A stretch of 64,000 nt of DNA from Pseudomonas sp. G2-4 (GTDB lineage Bacteria > Pseudomonadota > Gammaproteobacteria > Pseudomonadales > Pseudomonadaceae): NCBI RefSeq assembly GCF_030064125.1, contig NZ_CP125957.1, positions 3,658,001-3,722,000 on the forward strand, written 5' to 3'. Each line of letters opens with the position of its first letter. The stretch's first letter is position 1. A program made the translations under genes and the position numbers. Shown here one piece after another: positions 1 to 10,192 of this stretch. The notes under the pieces are model-generated. The model saw only the letters and a program-made list of their open reading frames with translations, was not told the origin of the DNA and made no database searches.

Positions 1-1134
1 GTGCAGCCAGGTCGCCAACTGGTGTTCGAAAGGGTCAAGGATTACTGGGGCAAGGACCTGCCGGTCAATCGCGGTAAATACAACTACAACCGAATGGACG
101 TGGAGTTCTACCGCGACAGCGAAGTGGCCTTCGAAGCGTTCAAGGCTGGTGAGTTCGACATCTACATCGAGCATCAGGCCAAGAATTGGGCCAACGGTTA
201 TCATTTCCCGGCGATCAAGCGTGGTGATGTGATCAAGGCACAGATTCCCCACCAGATCCCGACCCAGACCCAGGGCTTGTTCATGAATACCCGGCGCAAC
301 ACATTTGCCGAGGTCAAGGTGCGTGAAGCCTTGGGGCTGATGTTCGATTTCGAGTGGACCAACCGCACGCTGTTCAGTGGCGCCTACAAGCGCACCCTCA
401 GCTATTACCCCAACAGCGAATTCTCCGCCAGCGGCCTTCCGGTGGGCCACGAGTGGTTGCTGCTCAAGCCATACCGTGAACAATTGCCGTCCAAACTGCT
501 CACCGAGCCCTTCAGCTTGTCCAAAACCGATGGTCGCGGCATTCCCCGGGAAACCCTGCGCAAAGCCTTGGCACTCTTGAAGGACGCCGGATGGTCCCTC
601 AACGGCCAACGACTGGTGAACGCCGACAGCCAGCCCCTGAGCTTCGAGATCCTCTTGGTGAATCCGAACCTGGAGCGCATCCTGCAACCCTACGTTGAAA
701 ACCTCGCCAGCATCGGCATCCAGGCCCGGCTGCGCACGGTGGACCGCGCCCAGTACAAACAGCGGCTGGACCAGTTCGACTTCGACATGATCCTGCTGAC
801 CCTGGGCCAGACCCTCAGCCCGGGCCTGGAACAATGGCAGTATTTCCACTCCAGCCAGGTCGGGGTCAAGGGCAGCAAGAACTACGCGGGGATCGCCAAC
901 CCCGTGGTCGATCACTTGTTGGAAAAGCTGCTGGCCGCCCGCACCCGCGACGAACAGGTCGCCGCCGGCAAAGCCCTGGACCGCGTGTTGCTGTGGCAGC
1001 ACTACTGCATCCCCAACTGGTATCTCAATTATCATCGCCTGGCGTACCGCAACCGGTTCGCCTTCGTCACCACGCCGCCCTACACCCTGGGCCTGAGCAG
1101 CTGGTGGCTGAAATCTTCGGAGAAAGATCAATGA
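1..1134 (+). CDS. Extracellular solute-binding protein of a peptide ABC transporter (5' partial)
   Basis: C-terminal part of a periplasmic substrate-binding protein of the SBP_bac_5 (oligopeptide) family. The reading frame is open from the first base, and its first residues align with about residue 225 of the next protein (both carry ERVKDYWGKDLPVNRG), so the true start lies upstream of the window. The stop overlaps the next start as ATGA, so the two binding proteins are translationally coupled. They are tandem paralogues feeding the YejBEF permease encoded downstream. By family knowledge this system imports small peptides (YejA type; microcin C in E. coli); substrate specificity here is not determined. 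Confidence 0.9.
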   Translation: MQPGRQLVFERVKDYWGKDLPVNRGKYNYNRMDVEFYRDSEVAFEAFKAGEFDIYIEHQAKNWANGYHFPAIKRGDVIKAQIPHQIPTQTQGLFMNTRRNTFAEVKVREALGLMFDFEWTNRTLFSGAYKRTLSYYPNSEFSASGLPVGHEWLLLKPYREQLPSKLLTEPFSLSKTDGRGIPRETLRKALALLKDAGWSLNGQRLVNADSQPLSFEILLVNPNLERILQPYVENLASIGIQARLRTVDRAQYKQRLDQFDFDMILLTLGQTLSPGLEQWQYFHSSQVGVKGSKNYAGIANPVVDHLLEKLLAARTRDEQVAAGKALDRVLLWQHYCIPNWYLNYHRLAYRNRFAFVTTPPYTLGLSSWWLKSSEKDQ

Positions 1135-2987
1135 AGCCTTTTCGCGCCCTGCTCCTGCAGGCCAGCAGCTTGTTATTCGCCGGGCTGGCCTTCGCCGCGC
1201 CGCAGCACGCCTTGACGTTGTACAACGAACCACCGAGATACCCGGCCGATTTCAAGCATTTCGACTACGTGAACCCCGATGCCCCCAAAGGCGGCGTGTT
1301 CCGCCAGGGCGGGTTTGGTGGTTTCGACAGCCTCAACCCGTTCATCAGCAAAGGTGTACCGGCCGATGACATCGGCCTGATCTACGACACCCTGGCCAAG
1401 CAAGGCTTGGACGAACCCTTCACCGAATACGGTCTGATCGCCGAAAAAATCGAGAAAGCTCCGGACAATGGCTGGGTGCGTTTCTACTTGCGTCCCGAAG
1501 CCCGCTTCAACGACGGTCATCCGCTGCGCGCCGAAGACGTGGTCTTCAGCTTCCAGACCCTGACCAAGGACGGCGCCCCGATGTTTCGCGGGTATTACAA
1601 CGATGTCGCCGAAGTCATCGCCGAAACCCCGCTCAAAGTGCTGTTCAAGTTCAAGCACACCAACAACCGCGAATTGCCGTTGATCCTCGGCCAATTGCCG
1701 GTATTGCCAAAACACTGGTGGGCCGAGCGCGATTTCAACAAAGGCAACCTGGAGATCCCCCTCGGCAGCGGCCCCTACAAGGTCGCCGAAGTAAAGGCCG
1801 GACGCTCGATTCGCTATGAGCGCGTGAAGGACTACTGGGGCAAGGACCTGCCGGTCAATCGCGGCTTCTACAATTTCGACGTACTGACCACCGATTACTA
1901 CCGCGACAACACCGTCGCGGTCGAGGCATTGAAAGCCGGGCAGTTCGATTTCTGGCTGGAGATGACCGCCAAGAACTGGGCCAACGCCTACAACATTCCG
2001 GCCGTAGCCGAAGGTCGACTGATCAAGGAACAGATCCCCAACGGCAACCCTACCGGCATGCAGGGCTTTGTCTACAACCTGCGCCGACCGATCTTCCAGG
2101 ACGTGCGAGTGCGCAAGGCCTTGAGCCTGCTGCTGGATTTCGAGTGGACCAACAAGCAACTGTTCAACGGCGCTTACGCCCGCACCCGCAGCTATTTCGA
2201 AAATTCGGAAATGGCCGCCACCGGCCTGCCCGGTGAAGACGAGCTGAAGATACTCGGACCCCTGCGCGGCAAGATTCCCGAGCAGGTGTTCAGCGAAGCC
2301 TTCCAACCCTCAATGTGCGACGGCAGCGGCATGATCCGCGACCAGCAGCGCAAGGCGTACCAATTGCTGCAAGAAGCCGGCTGGCGCATCGTCGACGACA
2401 AGATGGTCGACGCCCAAGGTAAACCGGTGGTGCTGGAGTTCCTGCTGGCCCAGACCGAATTCGAGCGGGTGCTGCTGCCGTTCAAGCGCAACCTGAGCGA
2501 CCTGGGCATTGAACTGGTAATCCGTCGTGTGGACGTGTCCCAGTACATCAACCGCGTGCGCTCCCGGGATTTCGACCTGGTGGTGGGCAGCTTCCCGCAA
2601 TCCAGTTCGCCGGGTAACGAGCAGCGCGAGTTCTGGATGTCGGCCGCCGCCGACAAGCCTGGCAGCCGCAATACCATGGGCCTGAAGGATCCGGCCGTGG
2701 ACCAGCTGGTGGAGCAACTGATCAACGCCGATTCGCGCAAGAGCCTGGTGGCCCACGCCCGGGCGCTGGACCGGGTCCTGCAATGGGGCTACTACGTGAT
2801 TCCCAACTGGCACATCAAAACCTGGCGCGTGGCCTACTGGAACCATATCGGCCATCCGAAAATCACGCCGACCTATGACATCGGCACCACCACCTGGTGG
2901 GTCAAGCCGGACACCAAGCCTGCGGTGGAAGTAGAAAAACAAGTCATGGAACAACACATCAACGCCGCTCCTGCGAGCGTGGAGTAA
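1131..2987 (+). CDS. yejA: YejA-like periplasmic peptide-binding protein
   Basis: Full-length 618-aa SBP_bac_5 family binding protein. It begins with a Sec signal peptide (MKPFRALLL..., hydrophobic core, cleavage near AFAAP at about residue 22) and keeps the family pattern in which the substrate is enclosed between two lobes. An upstream GTG-type extension is possible, but the ATG at 1131 overlaps the previous stop by 4 nt and starts directly with the signal peptide, so it is preferred. It is the second of two tandem binding proteins; yejB follows after only 3 nt. The likely role is delivery of peptides to the YejB/YejE channel. Confidence 0.93.
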   Translation: MKPFRALLLQASSLLFAGLAFAAPQHALTLYNEPPRYPADFKHFDYVNPDAPKGGVFRQGGFGGFDSLNPFISKGVPADDIGLIYDTLAKQGLDEPFTEYGLIAEKIEKAPDNGWVRFYLRPEARFNDGHPLRAEDVVFSFQTLTKDGAPMFRGYYNDVAEVIAETPLKVLFKFKHTNNRELPLILGQLPVLPKHWWAERDFNKGNLEIPLGSGPYKVAEVKAGRSIRYERVKDYWGKDLPVNRGFYNFDVLTTDYYRDNTVAVEALKAGQFDFWLEMTAKNWANAYNIPAVAEGRLIKEQIPNGNPTGMQGFVYNLRRPIFQDVRVRKALSLLLDFEWTNKQLFNGAYARTRSYFENSEMAATGLPGEDELKILGPLRGKIPEQVFSEAFQPSMCDGSGMIRDQQRKAYQLLQEAGWRIVDDKMVDAQGKPVVLEFLLAQTEFERVLLPFKRNLSDLGIELVIRRVDVSQYINRVRSRDFDLVVGSFPQSSSPGNEQREFWMSAAADKPGSRNTMGLKDPAVDQLVEQLINADSRKSLVAHARALDRVLQWGYYVIPNWHIKTWRVAYWNHIGHPKITPTYDIGTTTWWVKPDTKPAVEVEKQVMEQHINAAPASVE

Positions 2988-2990
2988 ACG

Positions 2991-4064
2991 ATGCTGGCTT
3001 ACATCTTTAGGCGGCTGCTGCTGATCATCCCGACCCTGTTCGGCATCCTGTTGATCAACTTCGTCATCATCCAGGCCGCGCCCGGCGGGCCAGTGGAGCA
3101 AATGATCGCCAAGCTCGAAGGTTTCGAAGGTGCCACCAGCCGCATTGCCGGCGGCGGCGCCGAAGTGTCGGTGGCCGGATCCTCCTATCGCGGCGCCCAG
3201 GGCCTGGACCCGGGACTGGTCAAGGAAATCGAGCGCATGTACGGCTTCGACAAGTCGGCCCCCGAACGCCTGTGGATCATGATCAAGAACTACGCCCAAC
3301 TGGACTTCGGCGACAGTTTCTTCCGCGATGCCAAGGTCATCGACCTGATCAAGGAAAAGATGCCGGTGTCCATCTCCCTCGGGCTGTGGAGCACGCTGAT
3401 CATGTACCTGGTGTCGATCCCGCTGGGGATCGCCAAGGCCACGCGGCATGGCAGCCATTTCGACGTGTGGACCAGTTCGGCGATCATCGTCGGCTACGCG
3501 ATCCCGTCGTTCCTGTTCGCCATCCTGCTGATCGTGGTGTTTGCCGGCGGCAGTTATTTCGATTGGTTCCCGTTGCGCGGACTGACCTCCAACAATTTTG
3601 ACGAACTGAGCATGGGCGGCAAGATTCTCGATTACTTCTGGCACCTGGCCTTGCCCGTGACTGCCTTGGTGATCGGCAACTTCGCCACCATGACCCTGCT
3701 GACCAAGAACAGCTTCCTCGATGAAATCAACAAACAGTACGTGGTCACCGCCAAGGCCAAGGGCCTGACCCGTCATCGGGTGCTCTACGGCCACGTCTTC
3801 CGTAACGCCATGCTGCTGGTGATCGCCGGCTTCCCCTCCGCGTTCATCGGGATATTCTTCACCGGCTCCTTGCTGGTGGAAGTGATCTTCTCCCTCGACG
3901 GCCTTGGGCTGATGAGTTTCGAAGCGGCCATCAACCGCGACTACCCGGTGGTGTTCGGCACTCTGTTTATCTTCACCCTGCTGGGGCTGGTGGTGAAGCT
4001 GATCGGCGACCTGACCTACACCTTTGTCGATCCACGCATCGACTTCGAAAGCCGGGAGCATTGA
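2991..4064 (+). CDS. yejB: Peptide ABC transporter permease YejB
   Basis: 357-aa inner-membrane permease of the DppB/OppB (binding-protein-dependent transport) family. The N-terminal membrane helix ([19 protein letters not shown]) is followed by a long periplasmic loop and five further hydrophobic segments. The EAA-type loop that contacts the ATPase is visible around residues 245-265 ([26 protein letters not shown] region). The gene starts 3 nt after yejA and is followed after 1 nt by yejE, so it sits inside a tight operon. YejB should pair with YejE to form the pore. Confidence 0.95.
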   Translation: MLAYIFRRLLLIIPTLFGILLINFVIIQAAPGGPVEQMIAKLEGFEGATSRIAGGGAEVSVAGSSYRGAQGLDPGLVKEIERMYGFDKSAPERLWIMIKNYAQLDFGDSFFRDAKVIDLIKEKMPVSISLGLWSTLIMYLVSIPLGIAKATRHGSHFDVWTSSAIIVGYAIPSFLFAILLIVVFAGGSYFDWFPLRGLTSNNFDELSMGGKILDYFWHLALPVTALVIGNFATMTLLTKNSFLDEINKQYVVTAKAKGLTRHRVLYGHVFRNAMLLVIAGFPSAFIGIFFTGSLLVEVIFSLDGLGLMSFEAAINRDYPVVFGTLFIFTLLGLVVKLIGDLTYTFVDPRIDFESREH

Positions 4065-4065
4065 G

Positions 4066-5085
4066 ATGAACCTGTCCCCTCTCAATCGCCGCCGCTTCGA
4101 ATTGTTCAAGGCCAACAAGCGTGGCTGGTGGTCACTGTGGCTGTTTTTGATCCTGTTCGGGCTGAGCCTGGGCGCCGAGTTGATCGCCAACGACAAACCG
4201 CTGGTGGTGCATTACGACGACGGCTGGTATTTCCCGGCCCTCAAGCGCTACCCGGAAACCACGTTCGGCGGCGAATTTCCGCTGGAAGCCAACTACAAGA
4301 GCCCGTACATCCGTGAGTTGTTGGCCGCCAAAGACGCCTGGGTGCTGTGGGCGCCGATTCCGTTCAGCTACCAGAGCATCAACTACGACCTTAAGGTCCC
4401 GGCGCCAGCACCGCCTTCGGCCATGAACTGGCTGGGCACCGACGACCAGGGCCGCGATGTCCTGGCGCGGGTGATCTACGGCTTCCGCATCTCGGTGCTG
4501 TTCGCCCTGACCCTGACGGTGCTCAGTTCGATCATCGGCGTGATCGCCGGCGCCTTGCAGGGTTTCTATGGCGGCTGGGTCGATCTGGCCGGCCAGCGTT
4601 TCCTGGAGATCTGGTCCGGGCTGCCGGTGCTGTACCTGTTGATCATCCTCGCCAGTTTCGTACAGCCGAACTTCTGGTGGCTGCTGGGTATCATGCTGCT
4701 GTTTTCCTGGATGAGCCTGGTGGACGTGGTGCGCGCCGAGTTCCTGCGCGGACGCAACCTGGAGTACGTACGCGCCGCACGGGCGCTGGGCATGCAGAAC
4801 GGGGCGATCATGTTCCGCCACATCCTGCCCAACGCCATGGTCTCGACCATGACCTTCATGCCGTTCATCCTCACGGGTGCCATCGGCACCCTCACCGCCC
4901 TGGATTTTCTCGGTTTCGGCTTGCCTGCCGGCTCGCCATCCCTGGGCGAGCTGGTGGCCCAGGGCAAATCCAACCTCCAGGCGCCGTGGCTGGGCATGAG
5001 CGCGTTCGCCGTGCTGGCGCTGATGCTGAGCCTGTTGGTGTTCATCGGCGAGTCCGCTCGCGATGCCTTCGATCCGAGGAAGTGA
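4066..5085 (+). CDS. yejE: Peptide ABC transporter permease YejE
   Basis: 339-aa permease of the DppC/OppC family and partner of YejB. The start at 4066 is one base after the yejB stop; a longer frame exists but would overlap yejB heavily. Visible features are the basic N-terminus (RRRFELFKANKRGWW), a first membrane helix, a large periplasmic domain, a WLGTDDQGRDVLARVIYG stretch typical of this family before the transport domain, and an EAA loop (EYVRAARALGMQNGAIMFRH). It is followed by yejF with a 1-nt gap. Confidence 0.95.
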   Translation: MNLSPLNRRRFELFKANKRGWWSLWLFLILFGLSLGAELIANDKPLVVHYDDGWYFPALKRYPETTFGGEFPLEANYKSPYIRELLAAKDAWVLWAPIPFSYQSINYDLKVPAPAPPSAMNWLGTDDQGRDVLARVIYGFRISVLFALTLTVLSSIIGVIAGALQGFYGGWVDLAGQRFLEIWSGLPVLYLLIILASFVQPNFWWLLGIMLLFSWMSLVDVVRAEFLRGRNLEYVRAARALGMQNGAIMFRHILPNAMVSTMTFMPFILTGAIGTLTALDFLGFGLPAGSPSLGELVAQGKSNLQAPWLGMSAFAVLALMLSLLVFIGESARDAFDPRK

Positions 5086-5086
5086 T

Positions 5087-6697
5087 ATGAACCAGGACAA
5101 TCTGATCGAAGTACGCGACCTGGCGGTGGAATTCATTGTCGGCGAACGCCGCCAACGCGTAGTCGAGGGCGTCAGTTTCGATATCAAGCGCGGCGAAACC
5201 CTGGCCCTGGTGGGTGAAAGTGGCTCGGGCAAGTCGGTCACCGCCCACTCGATCCTGCGGTTGCTGCCCTACCCGCTGGCCCACCACCCGACCGGGACCA
5301 TTCAGTACGCCGGGCAGGATTTGCTGGGGCTGAAAGAAAAAACCATCCGTCATATCCGCGGCAACCGGATCGCGATGATCTTCCAGGAACCGATGACGTC
5401 CCTGAACCCGCTGCACTGCATTGAAAAACAGATCAATGAAGTGCTCGGCATTCACAAAGGCCTGAGCGGCAAGGTGGCGAGCCGCCGGACCCTTGAGTTG
5501 CTGGAGCTGGTCGGCATCCCCGAGCCCCATAAGCGCCTCAAGGCCCTGCCCCATGAATTGTCCGGGGGCCAGCGCCAGCGGGTGATGATCGCCATGGCCC
5601 TGGCCAACGAGCCGGAGTTGCTGATCGCCGACGAACCGACCACGGCCCTGGACGTCACCGTCCAGCTGAAAATCCTCGAATTGCTCAAGGAGTTGCAGGC
5701 GCGATTGGGCATGTCGCTGCTGCTGATCAGCCACGATTTGAACCTGGTGCGAAGAATTGCTCACCGCGTATGTGTCATGCAGCGCGGTTGCATCGTCGAA
5801 CAGGCATCGTGCGAAGAGTTGTTCCGCGCGCCACAGCATCCGTACACTCGGGAATTGCTGGCCGCCGAGCCCAGCGGCACCCCGGCGACCAACGTCGTCG
5901 GCCCGCCGCTGTTGCAGGTCGAAGACCTGAAAGTCTGGTTCCCGATCAAGAAAGGTTTGTTCAAACGCACGGTAGACTACATCAAGGCCGTAGACGGTGT
6001 CCGCTTCAGCCTGCCCCAGGGCCAGACCCTGGGTATCGTTGGCGAAAGTGGTTCCGGCAAGTCCACCCTGGGCCTGGCGATCTTGCGGTTGATCGGCAGC
6101 CAGGGCGGGATCCGCTTCGAAGACAAGCAACTCGATAGCCTGACGCAGCAACAGGTCCGGCCGCTGCGCCGGGAGATGCAAGTGGTGTTTCAGGACCCGT
6201 TCGGCAGCCTGAGCCCACGGATGTGTGTGAGCCAGATCGTCGGCGAAGGCCTGCGGATCCACAAAATCGGCAGCGAAGCCGAACAGGAACAAGCGATAAT
6301 CGCGGCATTGAAGGAGGTAGGCCTGGACCCGGAAACCCGGAACCGCTACCCCCATGAATTTTCCGGAGGGCAACGGCAGCGTATCGCCATTGCCCGGGCC
6401 CTGGTGCTCAAGCCGGCGTTGATTCTGCTGGATGAACCGACGTCGGCCCTGGACCGTACCGTGCAACGCCAGGTGGTGGAGCTGTTGCGGTCATTGCAAA
6501 CCAAGTACAACCTGACGTACCTGTTTATCAGCCATGACCTGGCTGTCGTCAAAGCGCTGAGCCACCAGCTGATGGTGGTCAAGCATGGCCAAGTGGTCGA
6601 ACAAGGTGATGCCCGCAGCATATTCGCCGCGCCGCAACACCCCTATACACAGCAGTTGCTGGAGGCCGCCTTCCTGGCCCCAACAGCTGCCGAATAA
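5087..6697 (+). CDS. yejF: Peptide ABC transporter ATP-binding protein YejF (two fused ATPase domains)
   Basis: 536-aa cytoplasmic ATPase containing two complete ABC domains in one chain. Each has a Walker A (GESGSGKS at about residues 43-50 and 321-328), an ABC signature (LSGGQRQRV and FSGGQRQRI) and a Walker B ending in DEPT. It energises the YejB/YejE channel. The start at 5087 follows the yejE stop by 1 nt and avoids an N-terminal extension that would overlap yejE. The short distance to fabI (19 nt) suggests that fabI can be read from the same transcript. Confidence 0.95.
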   Translation: MNQDNLIEVRDLAVEFIVGERRQRVVEGVSFDIKRGETLALVGESGSGKSVTAHSILRLLPYPLAHHPTGTIQYAGQDLLGLKEKTIRHIRGNRIAMIFQEPMTSLNPLHCIEKQINEVLGIHKGLSGKVASRRTLELLELVGIPEPHKRLKALPHELSGGQRQRVMIAMALANEPELLIADEPTTALDVTVQLKILELLKELQARLGMSLLLISHDLNLVRRIAHRVCVMQRGCIVEQASCEELFRAPQHPYTRELLAAEPSGTPATNVVGPPLLQVEDLKVWFPIKKGLFKRTVDYIKAVDGVRFSLPQGQTLGIVGESGSGKSTLGLAILRLIGSQGGIRFEDKQLDSLTQQQVRPLRREMQVVFQDPFGSLSPRMCVSQIVGEGLRIHKIGSEAEQEQAIIAALKEVGLDPETRNRYPHEFSGGQRQRIAIARALVLKPALILLDEPTSALDRTVQRQVVELLRSLQTKYNLTYLFISHDLAVVKALSHQLMVVKHGQVVEQGDARSIFAAPQHPYTQQLLEAAFLAPTAAE

Positions 6698-6716
6698 CCT
6701 GAAAGAGGAGCAACAC

Positions 6717-7511
6717 ATGGGTTTTCTCGCCGGTAAGCGCGTACTGATCGTCGGTGTCGCCAGCAAGCTGTCCATCGCATCCGGCATCGCCGCCGCCATG
6801 CATCGCGAGGGCGCTGAGCTTGCCTTCACTTATCAGAACGACAAACTCAAGGGTCGTGTCGAAGAGTTCGCACAAGGCTGGGGCTCGAGCCCTGAACTGT
6901 GCTTCCCGTGCGACGTGGCCAGTGATGAAGAAATCGCCAAGGTCTTCGAAGCATTGAGCAAGAAGTGGGACGGCCTGGACTGCATCGTGCACTCCGTGGG
7001 CTTTGCCCCGGGCGACCAGCTGGACGGCGACTTCACCGAAGCCACCACCCGCGAAGGTTTCCGCATCGCCCACGACATCAGCGCCTACAGCTTCGTGGCC
7101 CTGGCCAAGGCCGGTCGCGAAATGATGAAAGGCCGCAACGGCAGCCTGCTGACCCTGTCGTACCTGGGCGCCGAGCGCACCATGCCGAACTACAACGTCA
7201 TGGGTATGGCCAAGGCTTCCCTGGAAGCTGGCGTGCGTTATCTGGCCGGCTCCCTGGGCCCGGACGGCACCCGCGTCAACTGCGTATCGGCAGGTCCGAT
7301 CCGCACCCTCGCCGCTTCCGGCATCAAGAATTTCCGCAAGATGCTGGCGGCCAACGAAGCGCAAACCCCGCTGCGTCGCAACGTCACCATCGAAGAAGTC
7401 GGCAACGCCGGCGCCTTTCTGTGCTCGGACCTGGCGTCGGGCATCAGCGGTGAAATCATGTACGTGGACGGCGGCTTCAACACCACCGCCATGGGTAATC
7501 TCGAAGAGTAA
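6717..7511 (+). CDS. fabI: Enoyl-[acyl-carrier-protein] reductase (NADH) FabI
   Basis: 264-aa short-chain dehydrogenase-fold enzyme that performs the last reduction of each fatty-acid elongation cycle. The catalytic Y-x6-K pair typical of FabI is present as Y159 and K166, with the additional tyrosine Y149, and the nucleotide-binding glycine/alanine stretch is near residue 13. The conserved glycine of the triclosan pocket is at position 95 in [10 protein letters not shown]. The start at 6717 is supported by an AGAGGAG ribosome-binding site. It lies 19 nt downstream of yejF, and a strong terminator follows 20 nt after its stop. Confidence 0.96.
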   Translation: MGFLAGKRVLIVGVASKLSIASGIAAAMHREGAELAFTYQNDKLKGRVEEFAQGWGSSPELCFPCDVASDEEIAKVFEALSKKWDGLDCIVHSVGFAPGDQLDGDFTEATTREGFRIAHDISAYSFVALAKAGREMMKGRNGSLLTLSYLGAERTMPNYNVMGMAKASLEAGVRYLAGSLGPDGTRVNCVSAGPIRTLAASGIKNFRKMLAANEAQTPLRRNVTIEEVGNAGAFLCSDLASGISGEIMYVDGGFNTTAMGNLEE

Positions 7512-7530
7512 TCTTCGCTTCAGCGCTGCA

Positions 7531-7574
7531 TAAAAACGCCGCTTGCCCTGAAAAGGACAAGCGGCGTTTTTTTG
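7531..7574 (+). terminator. Rho-independent terminator after fabI
   Basis: The two arms (AACGCCGCTTG and CAAGCGGCGTT) flank a short loop and are followed by a run of seven T. It sits directly after fabI and probably ends the yej-fabI transcript. Confidence 0.9.
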
Positions 7575-7605
7575 TCCCCCTATTTCCCAGTCGCCACAGT
7601 CCACC

Positions 7606-8098
7606 TCTGGGAGCCAGCTTGCTCGCGATAGCGGCGGGTCAGTGTGCAGTGATATTGGCTGTGCCGCCGTCATCGCGAGCAAGCTCGCTCCCACATTGGT
7701 GCCGGGCGGGTCATAGAACTTACATCCGCCACAAATCCCCTGTGGGAGCCAGCTTGCTGGCGATAGCGGTGGGTCAGTGTGCAGTGATATTGGCTGTGCC
7801 GCCGTCATCGCGAGCAGGCTCGCTCCCACATTGGTTCCGGGCGGGTCACAGAACTTACATCCACCACAAACCCCCTGTGGGAGCCAGCTTGCTCGCGATA
7901 GCGGCGGGTCAGTTTGCAGTGATATTGGCTGTGCCGCCGTCTTCGCGAGCAGGCTCGCTCCCACGTTGGTTCCGGGTGTTCACAGAGCTTACATCCACCA
8001 CAAATCCCCTGTGGGAGCGAGCCTGCTCGCGATAGCGGCGGGTCAGTGTGCAGTGATATTGGCTGTGCCGCCGTCATCGCGAGCAGCGAGCCCACACC
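7606..8098. repeat. Tandem array of ~135-bp REP-containing units (about 3.7 copies)
   Basis: Four successive units begin at about 7606, 7741, 7876 and 8010, a period of 134-135 bp. Each unit carries a REP palindrome (GTGGGAGCCAGCTTGCTCGC), a spacer with GGGTCAGTGTGCAGTGATAT, an inverted REP (ATCGCGAGCAAGCTCGCTCC) and a second spacer containing CTTACATCCACCACAAA. The units differ by a few substitutions and the last is cut short. The array fills the 589-nt gene-free stretch between fabI and the convergent diguanylate cyclase. Open frames that run through it in both directions are products of the repeat and are not genes. Confidence 0.9.
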
Positions 8099-8100
8099 AA

Positions 8101-9063
8101 CTAGCGGCGCAATGCCTGTTTCTGGGTATACATGGCCGCATCCGCCTCGGCCAACAGGCTGTCGATTGACGAATGCCGCCGGGGGTCGTATTCGATCTGG
8201 CCCACGCTGAAGTGGATGTCATAGCCGCGATGCAGCATCGCATTGCGTTCATCGAGGATTTCCTTGAGCCGCGCCACAATCGCCGAGGTCTCGACATGGG
8301 AAGAGCCGGTGAGCAACGCCACGAACTCATCGCCGCCCAAACGGCCGATCACATCGCTTTCGCGAAAGGCGATGCGCAACACGTCGGCGAATGTCTTCAG
8401 CGCAGCGTCGCCCTCGGCGTGCCCGAAGCGGTCATTAATGGACTTGAAATCATTGAGATCGAAGAACAGCAACGTCGCCGGGCGCGACAAGCGGTCGCAA
8501 ACGCTCAATCCATGCTGGGCGAGCATCTTGAAGCCGCGCCGGTTGGACAGCAGGGTCAGTTCGTCCAGGCTCGCCATCTGCACAGCAATCATTTCCTGCT
8601 CGGCCATGCGTGCCAGGTCACGCAGCAGCTCGCGCTCTTCATCGTTCAGGGTGCGCGGCCGGGTGTCGAGCAGGCACAATGTGCCGAGCTTGCTGCCGTC
8701 CTCCAGCCCCAGGGGATACCCCGCATAGAAGCGAATACGCGGTGCGTCCGTGACCAGCGGGTTGTCGTGAAACCGCTCATCCTGTTCCGCGTCGCAGATT
8801 TCCAGGATCTGATCCTGCAAAATCGCATGCCCGCAGAAGGAAATCTCCCGCGAGGTTTCACAGGCCTCCAGGCCGGTACGGGACTTGAACCACTGGCGGT
8901 TGCTGTCCACCAGGGATACCAGCGCAATGGGCACATCAAACAAACGCCGGGCAAGCCGGGTCAGACGGTCAAACCGCTCCTCGGGCGCGGTGTCGAGCAG
9001 TTTGAGCGAGTGCAAATTCTTGAGGCGAACGGCTTCGTTGTCCGGTTTACCTGGCGCAAGCAT
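8101..9063 (-). CDS. GAF-domain diguanylate cyclase
   Basis: About 320-aa signalling enzyme predicted to make cyclic di-GMP. The N-terminal half (about residues 20-150) is a GAF sensor beginning near LLDTAPEERFDRLTRLA. The C-terminal half is a GGDEF domain with an intact active-site motif (RLGGDEF) and the substrate-binding DLNDFKSIND stretch. There is no membrane segment, so it should be cytoplasmic. The start at 9063 has a GGAG 6 nt upstream; an ATG at 9075 in the same frame is the alternative. No RxxD inhibitory site is seen immediately before GGDEF (the sequence there is REsdvIGRLGG). It converges on fabI across the REP array. Confidence 0.9.
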   Translation of the reverse strand: MLAPGKPDNEAVRLKNLHSLKLLDTAPEERFDRLTRLARRLFDVPIALVSLVDSNRQWFKSRTGLEACETSREISFCGHAILQDQILEICDAEQDERFHDNPLVTDAPRIRFYAGYPLGLEDGSKLGTLCLLDTRPRTLNDEERELLRDLARMAEQEMIAVQMASLDELTLLSNRRGFKMLAQHGLSVCDRLSRPATLLFFDLNDFKSINDRFGHAEGDAALKTFADVLRIAFRESDVIGRLGGDEFVALLTGSSHVETSAIVARLKEILDERNAMLHRGYDIHFSVGQIEYDPRRHSSIDSLLAEADAAMYTQKQALRR

Positions 9064-9200
9064 CGGGAACTCCATCGGCGGGACTTTTTGAAGTCTAGTC
9101 CAGGCCCACGCCCCTTCAAACCCAACGGCCAAATCAATCGGGCATTTGTCGGCGAGGGCTAATACACTGCTTCACAGGTTCAGGACGAGGACGTTCAGCG

Positions 9201-10025
9201 ATGAAGCACGCTACCCATGACGCCGCCCCACGCTTCTGGCGCGATGCAGCCCTGCCTTTCATCGAAGCCCGAGCCATCGCCGATGGGCGCAAAGTCTGCT
9301 ATTCACGTCACTCCCACGACCACTTTTCCATCGGTGCGATCACCGCCGGGCGCAGCACCTATATTCACGAACGTTCGAATTTCCAGGTGCAGAGCGGCAC
9401 GGTGGTGCTGATGAACCCCGGCGATGTCCATGCGTGCAACCCCATCGACGATGAGCCCTGGTCGTATGTGATGCTGTACGTCGATACCCAATGGCTCAGG
9501 GATTTGCAACGCCGTATCGGTTTTGATGAAACCCTGGAATTCCAGAGCTTCTCCACGACCCACAGCCGCGACGTCGAGCTGTTTGCCGCGCTACAAGGAT
9601 TGTATGAGCAACTGGTGGATGAGCGGCTCGACACCGACCGCAAGCGCACCGCCGCCGAGGCGTTTTTCACCGATCTGCAACAACGCCTCAACCCTGCCGG
9701 CCGTCCGGACCGGGGCAGCCATCCGGGGTTGATGCGCGCAGCGCAGTTCATCCACGACCATTGCACCGAAGCGTTGAAGCTCGAAGATATCTGCACCGCG
9801 GCGCAACTCTCGCCGTCTTACCTGAGCCGCGCCTTCAAGCGCCATTACGGGATGACGCCCCATGCGTTCCTGGTCAACCGCCGGATCCAGTTCGCCCGCC
9901 GCCAACTGCGCGAAGGCAAGCTGATCGCCGACGTGGCGCTGGACAGCGGGTTTGCCGACCAGGCGCATTTTCAGCGGGCCTTCAAACAACACCTGGCCGC
10001 TACGCCGGGCCAGTATCGCGGTTGA
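9201..10025 (+). CDS. AraC-family transcriptional regulator
   Basis: 274-aa regulator with an N-terminal cupin-like sensing domain (HSHDHFSIG and NPGDVHACNP, about residues 35-90) and a C-terminal double helix-turn-helix (about residues 170-272; LEDICTAAQLSPSYLSRAFK and VALDSGFADQAHFQRAFK). The ATG has a GAGGA ribosome-binding site. It converges with a LysE-family exporter gene. AraC regulators of this subtype are commonly found next to LysE exporters, so control of that exporter is a reasonable inference, but no operator was identified. Confidence 0.9.
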   Translation: MKHATHDAAPRFWRDAALPFIEARAIADGRKVCYSRHSHDHFSIGAITAGRSTYIHERSNFQVQSGTVVLMNPGDVHACNPIDDEPWSYVMLYVDTQWLRDLQRRIGFDETLEFQSFSTTHSRDVELFAALQGLYEQLVDERLDTDRKRTAAEAFFTDLQQRLNPAGRPDRGSHPGLMRAAQFIHDHCTEALKLEDICTAAQLSPSYLSRAFKRHYGMTPHAFLVNRRIQFARRQLREGKLIADVALDSGFADQAHFQRAFKQHLAATPGQYRG

Positions 10026-10046
10026 TGCCGACTCCCCACATACTTC

Positions 10047-10143
10047 TGTGGCGAGGGAGCTTGCTCCCGCTGGGCTACGCAGTAGCCCCACTGACCTTTG
10101 GCGACTGCTGCGCAGTCGAGCGGGAGCAAGCTCCCTCGCCACA
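10047..10143. repeat. REP pair (GTGGCGAGGGAGC type)
   Basis: Two inverted copies of TGTGGCGAGGGAGCTTGCTC enclose a spacer with a nested small palindrome (GACTGCTGCGCAGTC). It lies just after the araC-type gene and before the convergent lysE stop, a usual location for Pseudomonas REP elements. Confidence 0.85.
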
Positions 10144-10192
10144 ACAGCATCCGATCTGAAAATGGGGTTGCTGCCACAACAGCGGGCCCGAC

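Noticed and set aside
7606..8098. Possible CRISPR array
   Set aside because: The unit is about 135 bp and both the palindromes and the spacers are repeated almost identically, so there are no unique spacers, and no cas genes are present.
7606..8169. Overlapping open frames of 96-138 codons on both strands in the REP array
   Set aside because: They are translations of the tandem repeat unit and repeat the same peptide; there is no start signal and no protein resemblance.
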